Assembly: GCA_028284605.1 (NCBI GenBank)
Contig: JANQRL010000032.1
Location: forward strand, 102,058-166,057
DNA from: Paracoccaceae bacterium
GTDB taxonomy: Bacteria; Pseudomonadota; Alphaproteobacteria; Rhodobacterales; Rhodobacteraceae
Length of the DNA: 64,000 bases
Reading direction: 5' to 3'
Shown here piece by piece: positions 17,382 to 25,238 of the stretch; positions within the stretch are counted from its first letter, which is position 1, and the number at the start of each line of letters is the position of its first letter. Below the pieces are notes generated by a model. The model was not told the DNA's origin, ran no database searches, and saw only the letters and a program-made list of their open reading frames with translations. The translations under genes and the position numbers were made by a program.

Positions 17382-18044
17382 ATGTTCGCCAAAGGCTCTT
17401 TCCTGCGCACACTCGCCGCCCGGACCACGGGCCATGCGCTCGCGCTGGTGGCGCGATTCATCACCGCGGTGCGCGCCGACTGGCACGGGATCGAGCCGGT
17501 GGACCGGCAGCGGGTCTATTTCGCCAACCATGTCAGCAATGCCGACATGCCGATGATCTGGACCGTCCTGCCGCCGGCGATGCGGCGCAAGACAAGGCCC
17601 GTGGCGGCGGCGGATTATTGGCTGAAGAACAGCCTGCGCGCCTTCGTCGGCCCTGAGGTCTTCAACTGTGTGCTGATCGACCGCCGCCCCGATCACCGCG
17701 AGGAGGACCCGCTTGAGAAGATCCTCGAAGCGCTCGACGAGGGCTCGTCGCTGATCATCTTTCCCGAGGGCAACCGGAACATGACCGAGGCGCCGCTGCT
17801 GCCGTTCCGCGCCGGGCTCTACAATATCGGCAAGGCGCGGCCCGATGTCGACCTGGTGCCGACCTGGGTCGCGAACCTCAACAACATCATGCCGAAGGGC
17901 GAGGTGATCCCGCTGCCGTTCATTTGCACTGTCACCTTCGGGGCGCCGGTGAAGGTCGAGGAGGGCGAGAGCAAGGCCGCCTTTCTGGCCCGGGCGGCGG
18001 CGAAGCTGGCGGCGCTGGCGCCCGAGAACGGGGTCGAGGCGTGA
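17382..18044 (+). CDS. 1-acyl-sn-glycerol-3-phosphate acyltransferase-like (PlsC family)
   Basis: A 220-residue acyltransferase. The catalytic HX4D box is NHVSNADMP and the substrate-binding motif is IFPEGNRN, both diagnostic of the PlsC/AGPAT superfamily. One N-terminal hydrophobic stretch probably associates with the inner membrane. The frame is open far upstream, but ATG 17382 gives the family-like N-terminus and the upstream part overlaps the preceding gene. It overlaps the CdsA-like gene by 4 nt, so the pair probably makes and activates phosphatidate together. Confidence 0.88.
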   Translation: MFAKGSFLRTLAARTTGHALALVARFITAVRADWHGIEPVDRQRVYFANHVSNADMPMIWTVLPPAMRRKTRPVAAADYWLKNSLRAFVGPEVFNCVLIDRRPDHREEDPLEKILEALDEGSSLIIFPEGNRNMTEAPLLPFRAGLYNIGKARPDVDLVPTWVANLNNIMPKGEVIPLPFICTVTFGAPVKVEEGESKAAFLARAAAKLAALAPENGVEA

Positions 18045-18985
18045 CCGGGACGACGGCGGATATCCTGCTCCTCGCCGGCGGTGTCGTCGGCATCCTGCTG
18101 GGGCTCACGATCTTCGGAGAGATGCTGCGGCTGCGGGTGGCGGAGGGCCAGACCAACCCGGTCGTCGAAACCTTCATGACCCGGGTCCATTCCTGGTGGA
18201 TCATGGTGGTGCTCCTGTCGCTGGCACTGCTCACCGGGCGGTTCGGGGTCGTGCTCCTCTTCGCCTTCGCCTCCTTCGCGGCGATGCGCGAATTGCTGAC
18301 CTATGCGCAGAAGAACACCGCCGACCACCTCTCCCTGGCGCTGGCCTTCTTCGTGATCCTGCCACTGCAATACCTTTTCGTCGGGCTCGGCTGGTCGGCG
18401 CTTTTCGCGGTCTTCATCCCGGTCTACGCCTTCCTGCTGCTGCCGATGGTCTCCGCCCTGCGCGGCCATCCGGAGCGGTTCCTGGTGCGGGTGGCGGAGA
18501 CGCAATGGGGCCTCATGATCTGCGTCTTCTGCATGAGCCACGTGCCGGCGCTGATGACGCTCGACATCCCCGGTTACGGCGATCGGGCGATCCTGCTTCT
18601 GGTGTTCTTCGTGATGGTGGTGCAGTTCGGCGATCTGCTCGACTACTTCTTCGGGCGCCGGATCGGCAAGACCCGGATCGCGCCGGAGCTGAGCCCGAAG
18701 ACCCTTGAAGGCATGACCTGCGGGGTGCTCTGCGCGGCGCTGATCGGGGGGCTTCTGTCGTGGATCACTCCGTTCGGGCTCTGGGGCGCGATGGCGATGG
18801 CCGCGCTGGCCTCGATCACCGGCATGTTCGGCAGCCTTGTCTTCGCCGCGATCAAGCGGGACCGGGGGGTGAAGGACTGGTCGCACCTGATCCCCGGCCA
18901 GGGCGGGTTCATGGACCAGCTCGACAGCGTGATCTTCGCCGCGCCGATCTTCTACCACGTCACGCTCCTGATCTGGGCAAGCTGA
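18041..18985 (+). CDS. Phosphatidate cytidylyltransferase (CdsA-like)
   Basis: A 314-residue multi-pass membrane protein, starting with GTG at 18041 inside the previous stop. The CDP-diglyceride synthase signature is present near the C-terminus: IKRDRGVKDWSHLIPGQGG followed by MDQLDS, which compares with S-x-x-K-R-x4-K-D-x5-PGHGGxxDRxD. The Gln in place of the usual His and Gln for Arg are small departures. Coupled with a PlsC homologue, it resembles the paired plsC-cdsA type second copies in many proteobacteria. Forms CDP-diacylglycerol from phosphatidate and CTP (family knowledge). Confidence 0.88.
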   Translation: MTGTTADILLLAGGVVGILLGLTIFGEMLRLRVAEGQTNPVVETFMTRVHSWWIMVVLLSLALLTGRFGVVLLFAFASFAAMRELLTYAQKNTADHLSLALAFFVILPLQYLFVGLGWSALFAVFIPVYAFLLLPMVSALRGHPERFLVRVAETQWGLMICVFCMSHVPALMTLDIPGYGDRAILLLVFFVMVVQFGDLLDYFFGRRIGKTRIAPELSPKTLEGMTCGVLCAALIGGLLSWITPFGLWGAMAMAALASITGMFGSLVFAAIKRDRGVKDWSHLIPGQGGFMDQLDSVIFAAPIFYHVTLLIWAS

Positions 18986-19076
18986 GCGCCCAAGAAACGG
19001 GCAAATGCCGGAACCGGCGGCAGAAAGCCCCCCGACCCGGTTGTGTTCCGCCACCCAAGCCGCCCAGAATGGCCCC

Positions 19077-20495
19077 ATGGGGAGCTATTTCGATGAGATG
19101 TGGGATGACGGCGAGAGCCTGCGCGCACCCTATCGCGAGTTCGGCGCCTGGTTTGAGGGCGAGGACCCGGCGCGGCTGCGCGCGAAACAGAGGGAGGCCG
19201 ACGACCTCTTCCGGCTGATGGGCATCACCTTCAACGTCTATGGCCGGGCCGAGGCGGAGGAGCGGCTGATCCCCTTCGACATCATCCCGCGCATCATCTC
19301 GGCCCGGGAATGGCAGAAGCTCTGCCGCGGGATCGAGCAGCGGGTCCGGGCGATCAACGCCTTTCTGCACGACATCTACCACCGGCAGGAGATCGTCCGC
19401 GCGGGCCGCGTGCCCGAGGCGATGATCGCGCGCAACGAGGCGTTCCTGCCGAAGATGATCGGGGTGAACCCGCCGGGCGGCGTCTACACCCATATCGTCG
19501 GCATCGATCTGGTGCGCACCGGGCCGGATGAATTCTACGTGCTGGAGGACAATGCGCGGACGCCCTCGGGCGTGAGCTACATGCTGGAGAACCGCGAGAC
19601 GATGCTCCAGATGTTCCCTGAGCTCTTCTCCCAGACCCGGGTGCGGCCCGTCTCGGGCTATCCGCGCCACCTGCAACGCTCGCTCGCCGCCTGCGCGCCG
19701 CCGGCCACCACCGGACCGCCCTGCGTCGCCGTGCTGACCCCGGGCATCTACAACTCCGCCTATTTCGAGCACGCCTTTCTGGCCGACAAGATGGGGGTGG
19801 AACTGGTCGAGGGGCACGATCTGCGCGTCGTCGATGGCCGCGTGGCGATGCGGACGACGCAAGGGTACCGGCCCATTGACGTGCTCTACCGGCGGGTGGA
19901 TGACGAGTTCATTGACCCCCTGAACTTCAACCCCGAGAGCGCGCTTGGCGTGCCCGGCATCATGGATGTCTACCGCGCCGGCGGCATCACCCTTGCCAAT
20001 GCCCCGGGCACCGGCATCGCGGACGACAAGGCGATCTACAGCTACATGCCCGATATCGTGGAGTTTTATACCGGCGAGAAGGCGATCCTTCAGAACGTGC
20101 CGACCTGGCGCTGTTCGGAACCCGAGGCCCTCGCCTATGTGCTCGACCATCTGCCGGAGCTGGTGGTGAAGGAGGTCCACGGCTCTGGCGGCTACGGGAT
20201 GCTGATCGGGCCGGCGGCGACGAAGAAGGACCTGCGCGAGTTTGAACGCAAGCTCCGCGCCCGGCCCGGCAACTACATCGCGCAGCCGACGCTCAGCCTC
20301 TCCACCGTGCCGATCTTCTCCCGCGCCGGTCTCGCGCCGCGCCATGTGGACCTGCGCCCCTTCGTGCTGGTCTCGCCGGAGGGGATGGAGATCACCCCGG
20401 GGGGCCTCACGCGCGTGGCGCTGAAGAAGGGCTCACTGGTCGTGAATTCCAGCCAGGGCGGCGGGACCAAGGACACCTGGGTCCTGGAGGAGTAG
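19077..20495 (+). CDS. Circularly permuted type 2 ATP-grasp protein (Anbu cluster)
   Basis: A 472-residue circularly permuted ATP-grasp domain protein (formerly DUF404/DUF407). Visible elements: NPPGGVYTHIVGIDLVR, VLEDNARTPSGVSYMLENR, VVKEVHGSGGYGMLIGP with the ATP-binding lysine and glycine loop, and the C-terminal SSQGGGTKDTWVLE. Such enzymes are predicted carboxylate-amine ligases that make peptide-like bonds. The ATG at 19077 gives the family-like MGSYFDEMWD start. Three nt separate it from the alpha-E gene. It is the first of four genes that recur together with Anbu in many bacteria. Confidence 0.93.
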   Translation: MGSYFDEMWDDGESLRAPYREFGAWFEGEDPARLRAKQREADDLFRLMGITFNVYGRAEAEERLIPFDIIPRIISAREWQKLCRGIEQRVRAINAFLHDIYHRQEIVRAGRVPEAMIARNEAFLPKMIGVNPPGGVYTHIVGIDLVRTGPDEFYVLEDNARTPSGVSYMLENRETMLQMFPELFSQTRVRPVSGYPRHLQRSLAACAPPATTGPPCVAVLTPGIYNSAYFEHAFLADKMGVELVEGHDLRVVDGRVAMRTTQGYRPIDVLYRRVDDEFIDPLNFNPESALGVPGIMDVYRAGGITLANAPGTGIADDKAIYSYMPDIVEFYTGEKAILQNVPTWRCSEPEALAYVLDHLPELVVKEVHGSGGYGMLIGPAATKKDLREFERKLRARPGNYIAQPTLSLSTVPIFSRAGLAPRHVDLRPFVLVSPEGMEITPGGLTRVALKKGSLVVNSSQGGGTKDTWVLEE

Positions 20496-20498
20496 GGC

Positions 20499-21440
20499 AT
20501 GCTGGGCAAGACCGCAGGCGGGCTCTACTGGATGGCGCGGAATCTGGAGCGCTCCGAGAACACCGCGCGGATGATCGAGACCGGGCAGCGGATCGCGCTC
20601 ACCCGGGCCGGGGACACGACGGACGAATGGGGCTCGATCCTGCGTGCCGCGGCGGTGGGGCCGGGCTTTGCCGCCAAGCACGGCGAGCCGACCCGCGATG
20701 CGGTGATCGACTGGATGCTCAGGGACAAGGACAACCCGTCCTCGGTCCTCCGCGCCGTGGAGGGTGCCCGCAGCAATGCCCGCGTGGTCCGCACCGCGAT
20801 CACCGAGGATGTCTGGGAGGCGGTCAATTCCTGCTGGATGCGGCTCTGCGACGCCCTGGCGCGGAAGGTCAGCGAGCGCGACCTGCCCCGGGTGCTGGAC
20901 CTGATCCGCCACCGCTCCGCCCTGGTGCGCGGCGCCATGCACGGCACGATGCTGCGCAACGAATGCTACGATTTCGCCCGGATCGGTACCTTCATGGAGC
21001 GCGCCGACAACACCGCCCGGATCATCGACGTGAAATACTACGTGCTGCTGCCCTCGGCGATGGCGGTGGGCTCGCGGCTCGACAATGTGCAATGGGAGAC
21101 GATCCTGCGCTCGGTCTCCGGCGAGGGCGGCTACCGGATGAGCTACGGCCATCAGGTGCGGCCCCGGGAGATCGTCAAGTTCCTCGTCCACGACCGGCAG
21201 ATGCCGCGCAGCCTGAGCTTCTGCTGCGGCAAGGTCCGGGACAATCTGAACTACCTCGCCACCGATTACGGGGCGCGGCATCCCTGCCACGATCAGATCG
21301 AGGCGCTCTGCCAGCGCTTTGCCAGCCAGGACGTGGATGCGATCTTCGATTATGGCCTGCACGAGTATATTCAGGAAACGCTCTCGGCCCTAGGCGGGCT
21401 CAGCCGTCAGATCGAGGTGGACTACCGGTTCTATGAATAA
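20499..21440 (+). CDS. Alpha-E domain-containing protein (Anbu cluster)
   Basis: A 313-residue all-helical protein of the alpha-E family (DUF403). Starts MLGKTAGGLYWMARNLERSENTARMIE and contains FARIGTFMERADNTARIIDVKYY, an internal repeat of the LERxENTAR/MERADNTAR motif which is the hallmark of the family. No catalytic activity is known; it is thought to be a partner of the neighbouring ATP-grasp protein. Gaps to both neighbours are 3 nt. Confidence 0.93.
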   Translation: MLGKTAGGLYWMARNLERSENTARMIETGQRIALTRAGDTTDEWGSILRAAAVGPGFAAKHGEPTRDAVIDWMLRDKDNPSSVLRAVEGARSNARVVRTAITEDVWEAVNSCWMRLCDALARKVSERDLPRVLDLIRHRSALVRGAMHGTMLRNECYDFARIGTFMERADNTARIIDVKYYVLLPSAMAVGSRLDNVQWETILRSVSGEGGYRMSYGHQVRPREIVKFLVHDRQMPRSLSFCCGKVRDNLNYLATDYGARHPCHDQIEALCQRFASQDVDAIFDYGLHEYIQETLSALGGLSRQIEVDYRFYE

Positions 21441-21443
21441 GCG

Positions 21444-22241
21444 ATGCGCCTGAAGATCTCCCACCTGACCCGCTACGACTACGACGAGGCCGTGCCTTAT
21501 GGCCTCCAGCAGCTCCGCCTGACGCCGAAATCGACCCGAGCGCAGGAGGTCACGGCCTGGGCCACCCATATCGAGGGCGGCAAGAAGGAGCTGAGTTTCG
21601 AGGACCATCACCGGAACGTGGTGGAGCTGGTGAGCTTCGAGCCCGGGACTTCGACGCTGATCGTGCGGTCCGAGGGGGAGGTGGAACTGACCGATACGGC
21701 GGGCGTCGTGGGACCCCATGCCGGGTTCACGCCGCTCTGGCTCTTCCTGCGCTCGACACCGCTGACCCGGGCCGGACCGGGGGTGCGCGAGATCGTGCGG
21801 TCGGTGGAGGGCGAGGGCGAGATCGACCGGCTCCACGACCTTTCGGCCAAGATCCGGGGGCGGATCGCCTATGAGACCGGCGTCAGCCATCCCGGCTGGA
21901 CCGCGGAGGATGCGGTGGAGGCCGGCCACGGGGTCTGCCAGGACCACGCCCATGTCTTCCTCGCCGCCGCCCGCGCCATGGGCTATCCGGCGCGCTATGT
22001 CTCGGGGTACCTGATGATGAACGACCGGGTGAGCCAGGAGGCCGGGCACGCCTGGGCCGAGGCCCATGTGGACGGGCTCGGCTGGGCCGGGTTCGACGTC
22101 TCGAACGGCATCTCGCCCGACACCCGTTATGTCCGGGTCGCCACCGGGCTCGACTATGCCGAGGCCGCGCCGGTCTCGGGCCACCGCTTCGGCAGCGGCG
22201 GCGAGACGCTCTCCGTCTCGCTCGACGTGGCCCAGCAATAG
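21444..22241 (+). CDS. Transglutaminase-like cysteine peptidase family protein (Anbu cluster)
   Basis: A 265-residue protein with an N-terminal beta-rich domain (about 1-125) and a transglutaminase-core domain. The Cys-His-Asp triad is C165 (GHGVCQDHAHVF), H202 (GHAWAEAHV) and D218 (GFDVSNG). No signal peptide, so it acts in the cytoplasm. In Anbu clusters this enzyme is predicted to cut or form amide bonds in a peptide modification. It sits 3 nt after the alpha-E gene and 12 nt before anbu. Confidence 0.93.
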   Translation: MRLKISHLTRYDYDEAVPYGLQQLRLTPKSTRAQEVTAWATHIEGGKKELSFEDHHRNVVELVSFEPGTSTLIVRSEGEVELTDTAGVVGPHAGFTPLWLFLRSTPLTRAGPGVREIVRSVEGEGEIDRLHDLSAKIRGRIAYETGVSHPGWTAEDAVEAGHGVCQDHAHVFLAAARAMGYPARYVSGYLMMNDRVSQEAGHAWAEAHVDGLGWAGFDVSNGISPDTRYVRVATGLDYAEAAPVSGHRFGSGGETLSVSLDVAQQ

Positions 22242-22253
22242 GAAGGACGGACG

Positions 22254-22985
22254 ATGACCTATTGCGTGGGGCTGCGCCTCGACCGGGGGCTGGTGTTCAT
22301 GTCCGACACCCGCACCAATGCCGGCGTCGACAACATCGCCACCTTCGGCAAGATGCATAGCTGGGAGGTGCCCGGCGAGCGGATGATCACCGTGATGAGC
22401 GCCGGCAATCTGGCGACGACCCAGGCGGTGGTCTCGATCCTCGAGGAGCGGACCAAGGCGCCCGACGAGCGCAGCCCCTCGATCCTCGAAGTGCCGTCGA
22501 TGTTTCAGGCGGCGCGGATGGTGGCGGGGGTGCTGCGGCAGGTGATCGACACCCATGAGACTGGCGGGCAGAGCGCCGACAGCACCTTCAACGCAACCCT
22601 GATCCTGGGCGGGCAGATCGACGGATCGGCGCCGCGGCTCTTTCTGATCTACCCGGAGGGGAATTTCATCGAGGCCGGGGCCGACACGCCGTTTTTCCAG
22701 ATCGGCGAGACGAAATACGGCCGGCCCATTCTGGTCAGGGCCTACGACCCGGCGATGAGCTTCGAGGCGGCGGTGAAGCTGTTGCTGGTGAGCTTCGATT
22801 CGACGATCAAGGCGAATCTGTCCGTGGGTCCGCCCATCGACCTGCAACTCTATGAAGAGGGGTCTTTGGTCCGCGGTCTGGAACGGCGGATCGAGGCGGA
22901 CGATCCCTATTTCCAGACCATTTCGACGGGCTGGGGGGATGCGCTGAAACTGGCCTTCGACAGCCTGCCGGATATCGCGTTCTAG
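22254..22985 (+). CDS. Anbu, proteasome-like N-terminal nucleophile peptidase
   Basis: A 243-residue 20S-proteasome-fold protein. After Met removal the predicted nucleophile is Thr2 (MTYCVGLRLD), matching the TYCVG start of Anbu (ancestral beta subunit) proteins. SDTRTNAGVDNI and MSAGNLATTQAV follow as in the family. Published Anbu structures show open helical or spiral rings rather than closed proteasomes, and clear peptidase activity has been hard to show. Its operon neighbours suggest it handles a product of the ATP-grasp/transglutaminase enzymes. Confidence 0.93.
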   Translation: MTYCVGLRLDRGLVFMSDTRTNAGVDNIATFGKMHSWEVPGERMITVMSAGNLATTQAVVSILEERTKAPDERSPSILEVPSMFQAARMVAGVLRQVIDTHETGGQSADSTFNATLILGGQIDGSAPRLFLIYPEGNFIEAGADTPFFQIGETKYGRPILVRAYDPAMSFEAAVKLLLVSFDSTIKANLSVGPPIDLQLYEEGSLVRGLERRIEADDPYFQTISTGWGDALKLAFDSLPDIAF

Positions 22986-23097
22986 GCCGGTTCGAGGTCG
23001 CCGTCCTGTCTCGATCGTCGGCGGCGCCGGGGACCCGATGAGCCGCTGCACCTTGCCGCGTCCGGCGAGGCTTCCCTTCGCTCGTCGTGTTTGGCAG

Positions 23098-23111
23098 TGT
23101 TAGCGTAAACA
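23098..23111. promoter_or_regulatory. Candidate LacI-type operator upstream of pfkB
   Basis: TGTTAGCGTAAACA is a dyad with 5 of 7 matching pairs and the central CG typical of LacI-family sites. It lies 30 nt upstream of the PfkB gene start in otherwise GC-rich DNA. No regulator is adjacent. Confidence 0.3.
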
Positions 23112-23141
23112 TCCCGGCCAGAAACCGCTTCCGGAGCCCAG

Positions 23142-24092
23142 ATGCGCGACATCCTCACCGTCACACTGAACCCGGCTTTCGACCTGTCGACCTCGGTCTC
23201 CGAGGTTCATCCGGGGGTCAAACTGCGCTGCACCCATCCCGAGACCGATCCCGGCGGCGGCGGCATCAACGTGGCCCGGGCGATCACCCAACTCGGCGGC
23301 GAGGCGCGCTGCTTCGTGGCGCTCGGCGGCGATACCGGCCATGCGCTCCTGCATCTCCTGGAGAAAGCCGGGCTCACTCCGGTGGTCCACGAGGCCCCGG
23401 GCGAGACCCGGCAGAGCCTCGCCGTTACCGATCTCTCCACCGGAGAGCAGCTCCGCTTCATGCTTCCCGGGCCGGAATGGGAGGCCGAGGATATCGCCGC
23501 GGCCCGGGCGGCGATCCGCAAGACCGCGCCCGATGACGGCATCCTGGTGTTGTCGGGCAGCGGCCCCACGGGCGCGGCGCCGGACCTCTATGCCCGGATC
23601 TGCGAGGATTTCACCGACAGCCATGTCGACATCATCCTCGACACCTCCGGACCGACGCTGGCCCATCTCGCGGCCGGGCAGGCCAAACCGCCCCTCGTGC
23701 TCAGGATGGACCAGCACGAGGCGGAGGGGCTCGCCCGCCGTCCTCTCGCCTCCCGCGCGGACAGTGCCGCCTTCGCTGCGAACCTGGTGCGGCGCGGCGC
23801 GGCGCAGATGGTGATCGTGGCGCGGGGGGCGGACGGATCGGTTCTGGCGGACGCCGAGCGTAAGCTCCATGTCGCCGCCGCCCCGGTCACAATCGGCAGC
23901 CTGGTGGGCGCGGGCGACAGTTTCGTCGGCGGCTTCACCCTCGCCCTGGCCCAGGGCAAACCGGTGGAGGTGGCGCTCCAGCACGGCTCCGCCGCGGCCA
24001 GCGCCGCGGTGATGACCCCGGGCACCCAGCTTTGCCGCAAGGAGGATGCCGACCGGCTATTCCACGAAAGCCCGGTGATGGCGCTCGACTGA
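23142..24092 (+). CDS. PfkB-family sugar kinase (1-phosphofructokinase/6-phosphofructokinase II type)
   Basis: A 316-residue ribokinase-fold kinase. N-terminal ILTVTLNPAFDLS and GGGGINVARAI define the phosphofructokinase/tagatose-6-phosphate kinase subgroup. PfkB signature 2, GSLVGAGDSFVGGFTLA, carries the catalytic Asp and the anion hole. Likely phosphorylates fructose-1-P, fructose-6-P or tagatose-6-P. No PTS gene is next to it, which makes a FruK role uncertain. An AGCCCAG-GGAG leader precedes the ATG. Confidence 0.88.
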   Translation: MRDILTVTLNPAFDLSTSVSEVHPGVKLRCTHPETDPGGGGINVARAITQLGGEARCFVALGGDTGHALLHLLEKAGLTPVVHEAPGETRQSLAVTDLSTGEQLRFMLPGPEWEAEDIAAARAAIRKTAPDDGILVLSGSGPTGAAPDLYARICEDFTDSHVDIILDTSGPTLAHLAAGQAKPPLVLRMDQHEAEGLARRPLASRADSAAFAANLVRRGAAQMVIVARGADGSVLADAERKLHVAAAPVTIGSLVGAGDSFVGGFTLALAQGKPVEVALQHGSAAASAAVMTPGTQLCRKEDADRLFHESPVMALD

Positions 24093-24646
24093 GTTGATCG
24101 GTGGCGCTTGAGGTCCCGGATCGGGTCGCCGCTGAGCCGTGGAATTAGAACGGTCGGCGGCACAAGCACCGGAGGTTCAGGGACGTTCAGGCGGGCAGGA
24201 GGCAATCGCGGGCGTTGCCGCTTGTCGGCTTCGCGGGACGGAGTGGACCTTCAAGCTATGCGGCGCGGAATCGAGGCGAAGCCGGCCGCGCATCGCGTCG
24301 CCATTGTCGCTCGGACCAATGGCGCAACAATGGCGACCGCCCCGACGGACCGGCGATTGGGTGACGTCAGCGCGTCGCTCAGAGCTCTTTCGGATGTGGC
24401 GGGGACAAAGCGCGCTAAGCAACTGGTGGATCGCCGTTCCGCGGCCCGCCGATGCCCGGCCTCGGCGCTCGCCTTGTCGAATGTCGGCTCAGGGCTCTGC
24501 GCCGACAATTGCCGCGTCTCTCGCGAGCGGCGGCGTCGGGGTCGAGGCAGTGCGCGCACCTTTCCTGGGACACCTCCACAGCGGCGCGGGCTGGGGCCTG
24601 ATGCCGCACTCGGTTCGGATCGCGGACGTCTCGGACGGTCGCGCCC
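24093..24646. other. Gene-free spacer of 554 nt with degenerate repeats
   Basis: No supported gene. It contains an 11-bp inverted repeat GTCGCCATTGT (24297-24307) / ACAATGGCGAC (24327-24337), and the third, most decayed copy of the dispersed repeat at 24347-24475. The remaining sequence shows no clear structure by eye. Confidence 0.65.
24347..24475 (+). repeat. Dispersed degenerate repeat, copy 2 of 3
   Basis: Aligns with the inverted 12.7 kb copy and the 40.35 kb copy. Conserved blocks are GGCGATTGGGTGACGT, GGTGGATCGCC and CGATGCCCGGC. It lies just 3' of an inverted repeat containing CCATTG, the same order as at 40.2-40.5 kb. Confidence 0.5.
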
Positions 24647-25075
24647 TCAGGTCGCAGCGACGGGGTACCTCTCGCCCAGATCGTCGAGGCCGGCCCGCAC
24701 GATCTCTTCTAATACCCTCATGTCGATATCGGCGAGCTTGTTCACATAGAGACACGCCTTGCCGTGCTTGTGCTTGCCGAGCCGGTCGAGCATGTCGCCC
24801 AACTCCTGGTCGCCCGGCATGATGTAGAGGCTGAGATTCGCCTTGCGCGGGCTGAACCCGGTGGCGAGGAAGTCGCCCTCGCGGCCGCTCTCGTAGACAT
24901 AATGGTACTGGCCATAGCCGATGATCGTCGGCCCCCACATGCGCGGTGTCCAGCCGGTGATGCGGCGGAACAGAACGTCGAGCGCCTCGGCATCGGCGCA
25001 GCGCACCGGGTGGTCGACCCCGGCGATGAACTCGGAGACATCGACGTGCGTCGGCTGGGTCTTGTTCTCGGCCAT
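24647..25075 (-). CDS. DUF1801 domain-containing protein
   Basis: A 142-residue cytoplasmic protein. Family-like segments: RRITGWTPRMWGPTIIGYGQYHYVYESGREGD, then GFSPRKANLSLYIM and LGKHKHGKACLYVNKLADID near the C-terminus. DUF1801 proteins have a YdhG-like alpha/beta fold with no assigned biochemical function. The start at 25075 is fixed by AAGGAGG 5 nt upstream. The palindrome array lies between it and nadE, upstream on the same strand. Confidence 0.88.
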   Translation of the reverse strand: MAENKTQPTHVDVSEFIAGVDHPVRCADAEALDVLFRRITGWTPRMWGPTIIGYGQYHYVYESGREGDFLATGFSPRKANLSLYIMPGDQELGDMLDRLGKHKHGKACLYVNKLADIDMRVLEEIVRAGLDDLGERYPVAAT

Positions 25076-25138
25076 CGCATCCTCCTTGGCCGGCATAGCA
25101 CAGCACCGGCCGGCGTCGCGCAAGTCTTCAACGGGGAG

Positions 25139-25230
25139 ACGGCCCGTCGACGGGCCGTAAGGACGCGATCGCGCGATCGCGTCTCCAAGCGCCACGGGCG
25201 GCGCTTCAACACGGCGCGTCGACGCGCCGT
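25139..25230. repeat. Array of four palindromes/hairpins with GTCGAC and CGCG centres
   Basis: 25139-25158 ACGGCCCGTCGACGGGCCGT (perfect), 25162-25183 with arms GACGCGATCGC and GCGATCGCGTC (perfect 22 bp), a hairpin 25187-25206 (AAGCGCC/GGCGCTT), and 25211-25230 ACGGCGCGTCGACGCGCCGT (perfect). It lies 3' of nadE and upstream of the DUF1801 gene. Same tandem layout as the TTNNAA arrays, but a different centre. Confidence 0.85.
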
Positions 25231-25238
25231 CGCCCGCC

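Noticed and set aside
24108..24822. Two open frames of over 200 codons after pfkB
   Set aside because: Arg/Ser/Pro-rich translations, poor codon bias, and they run antisense into the DUF1801 gene.
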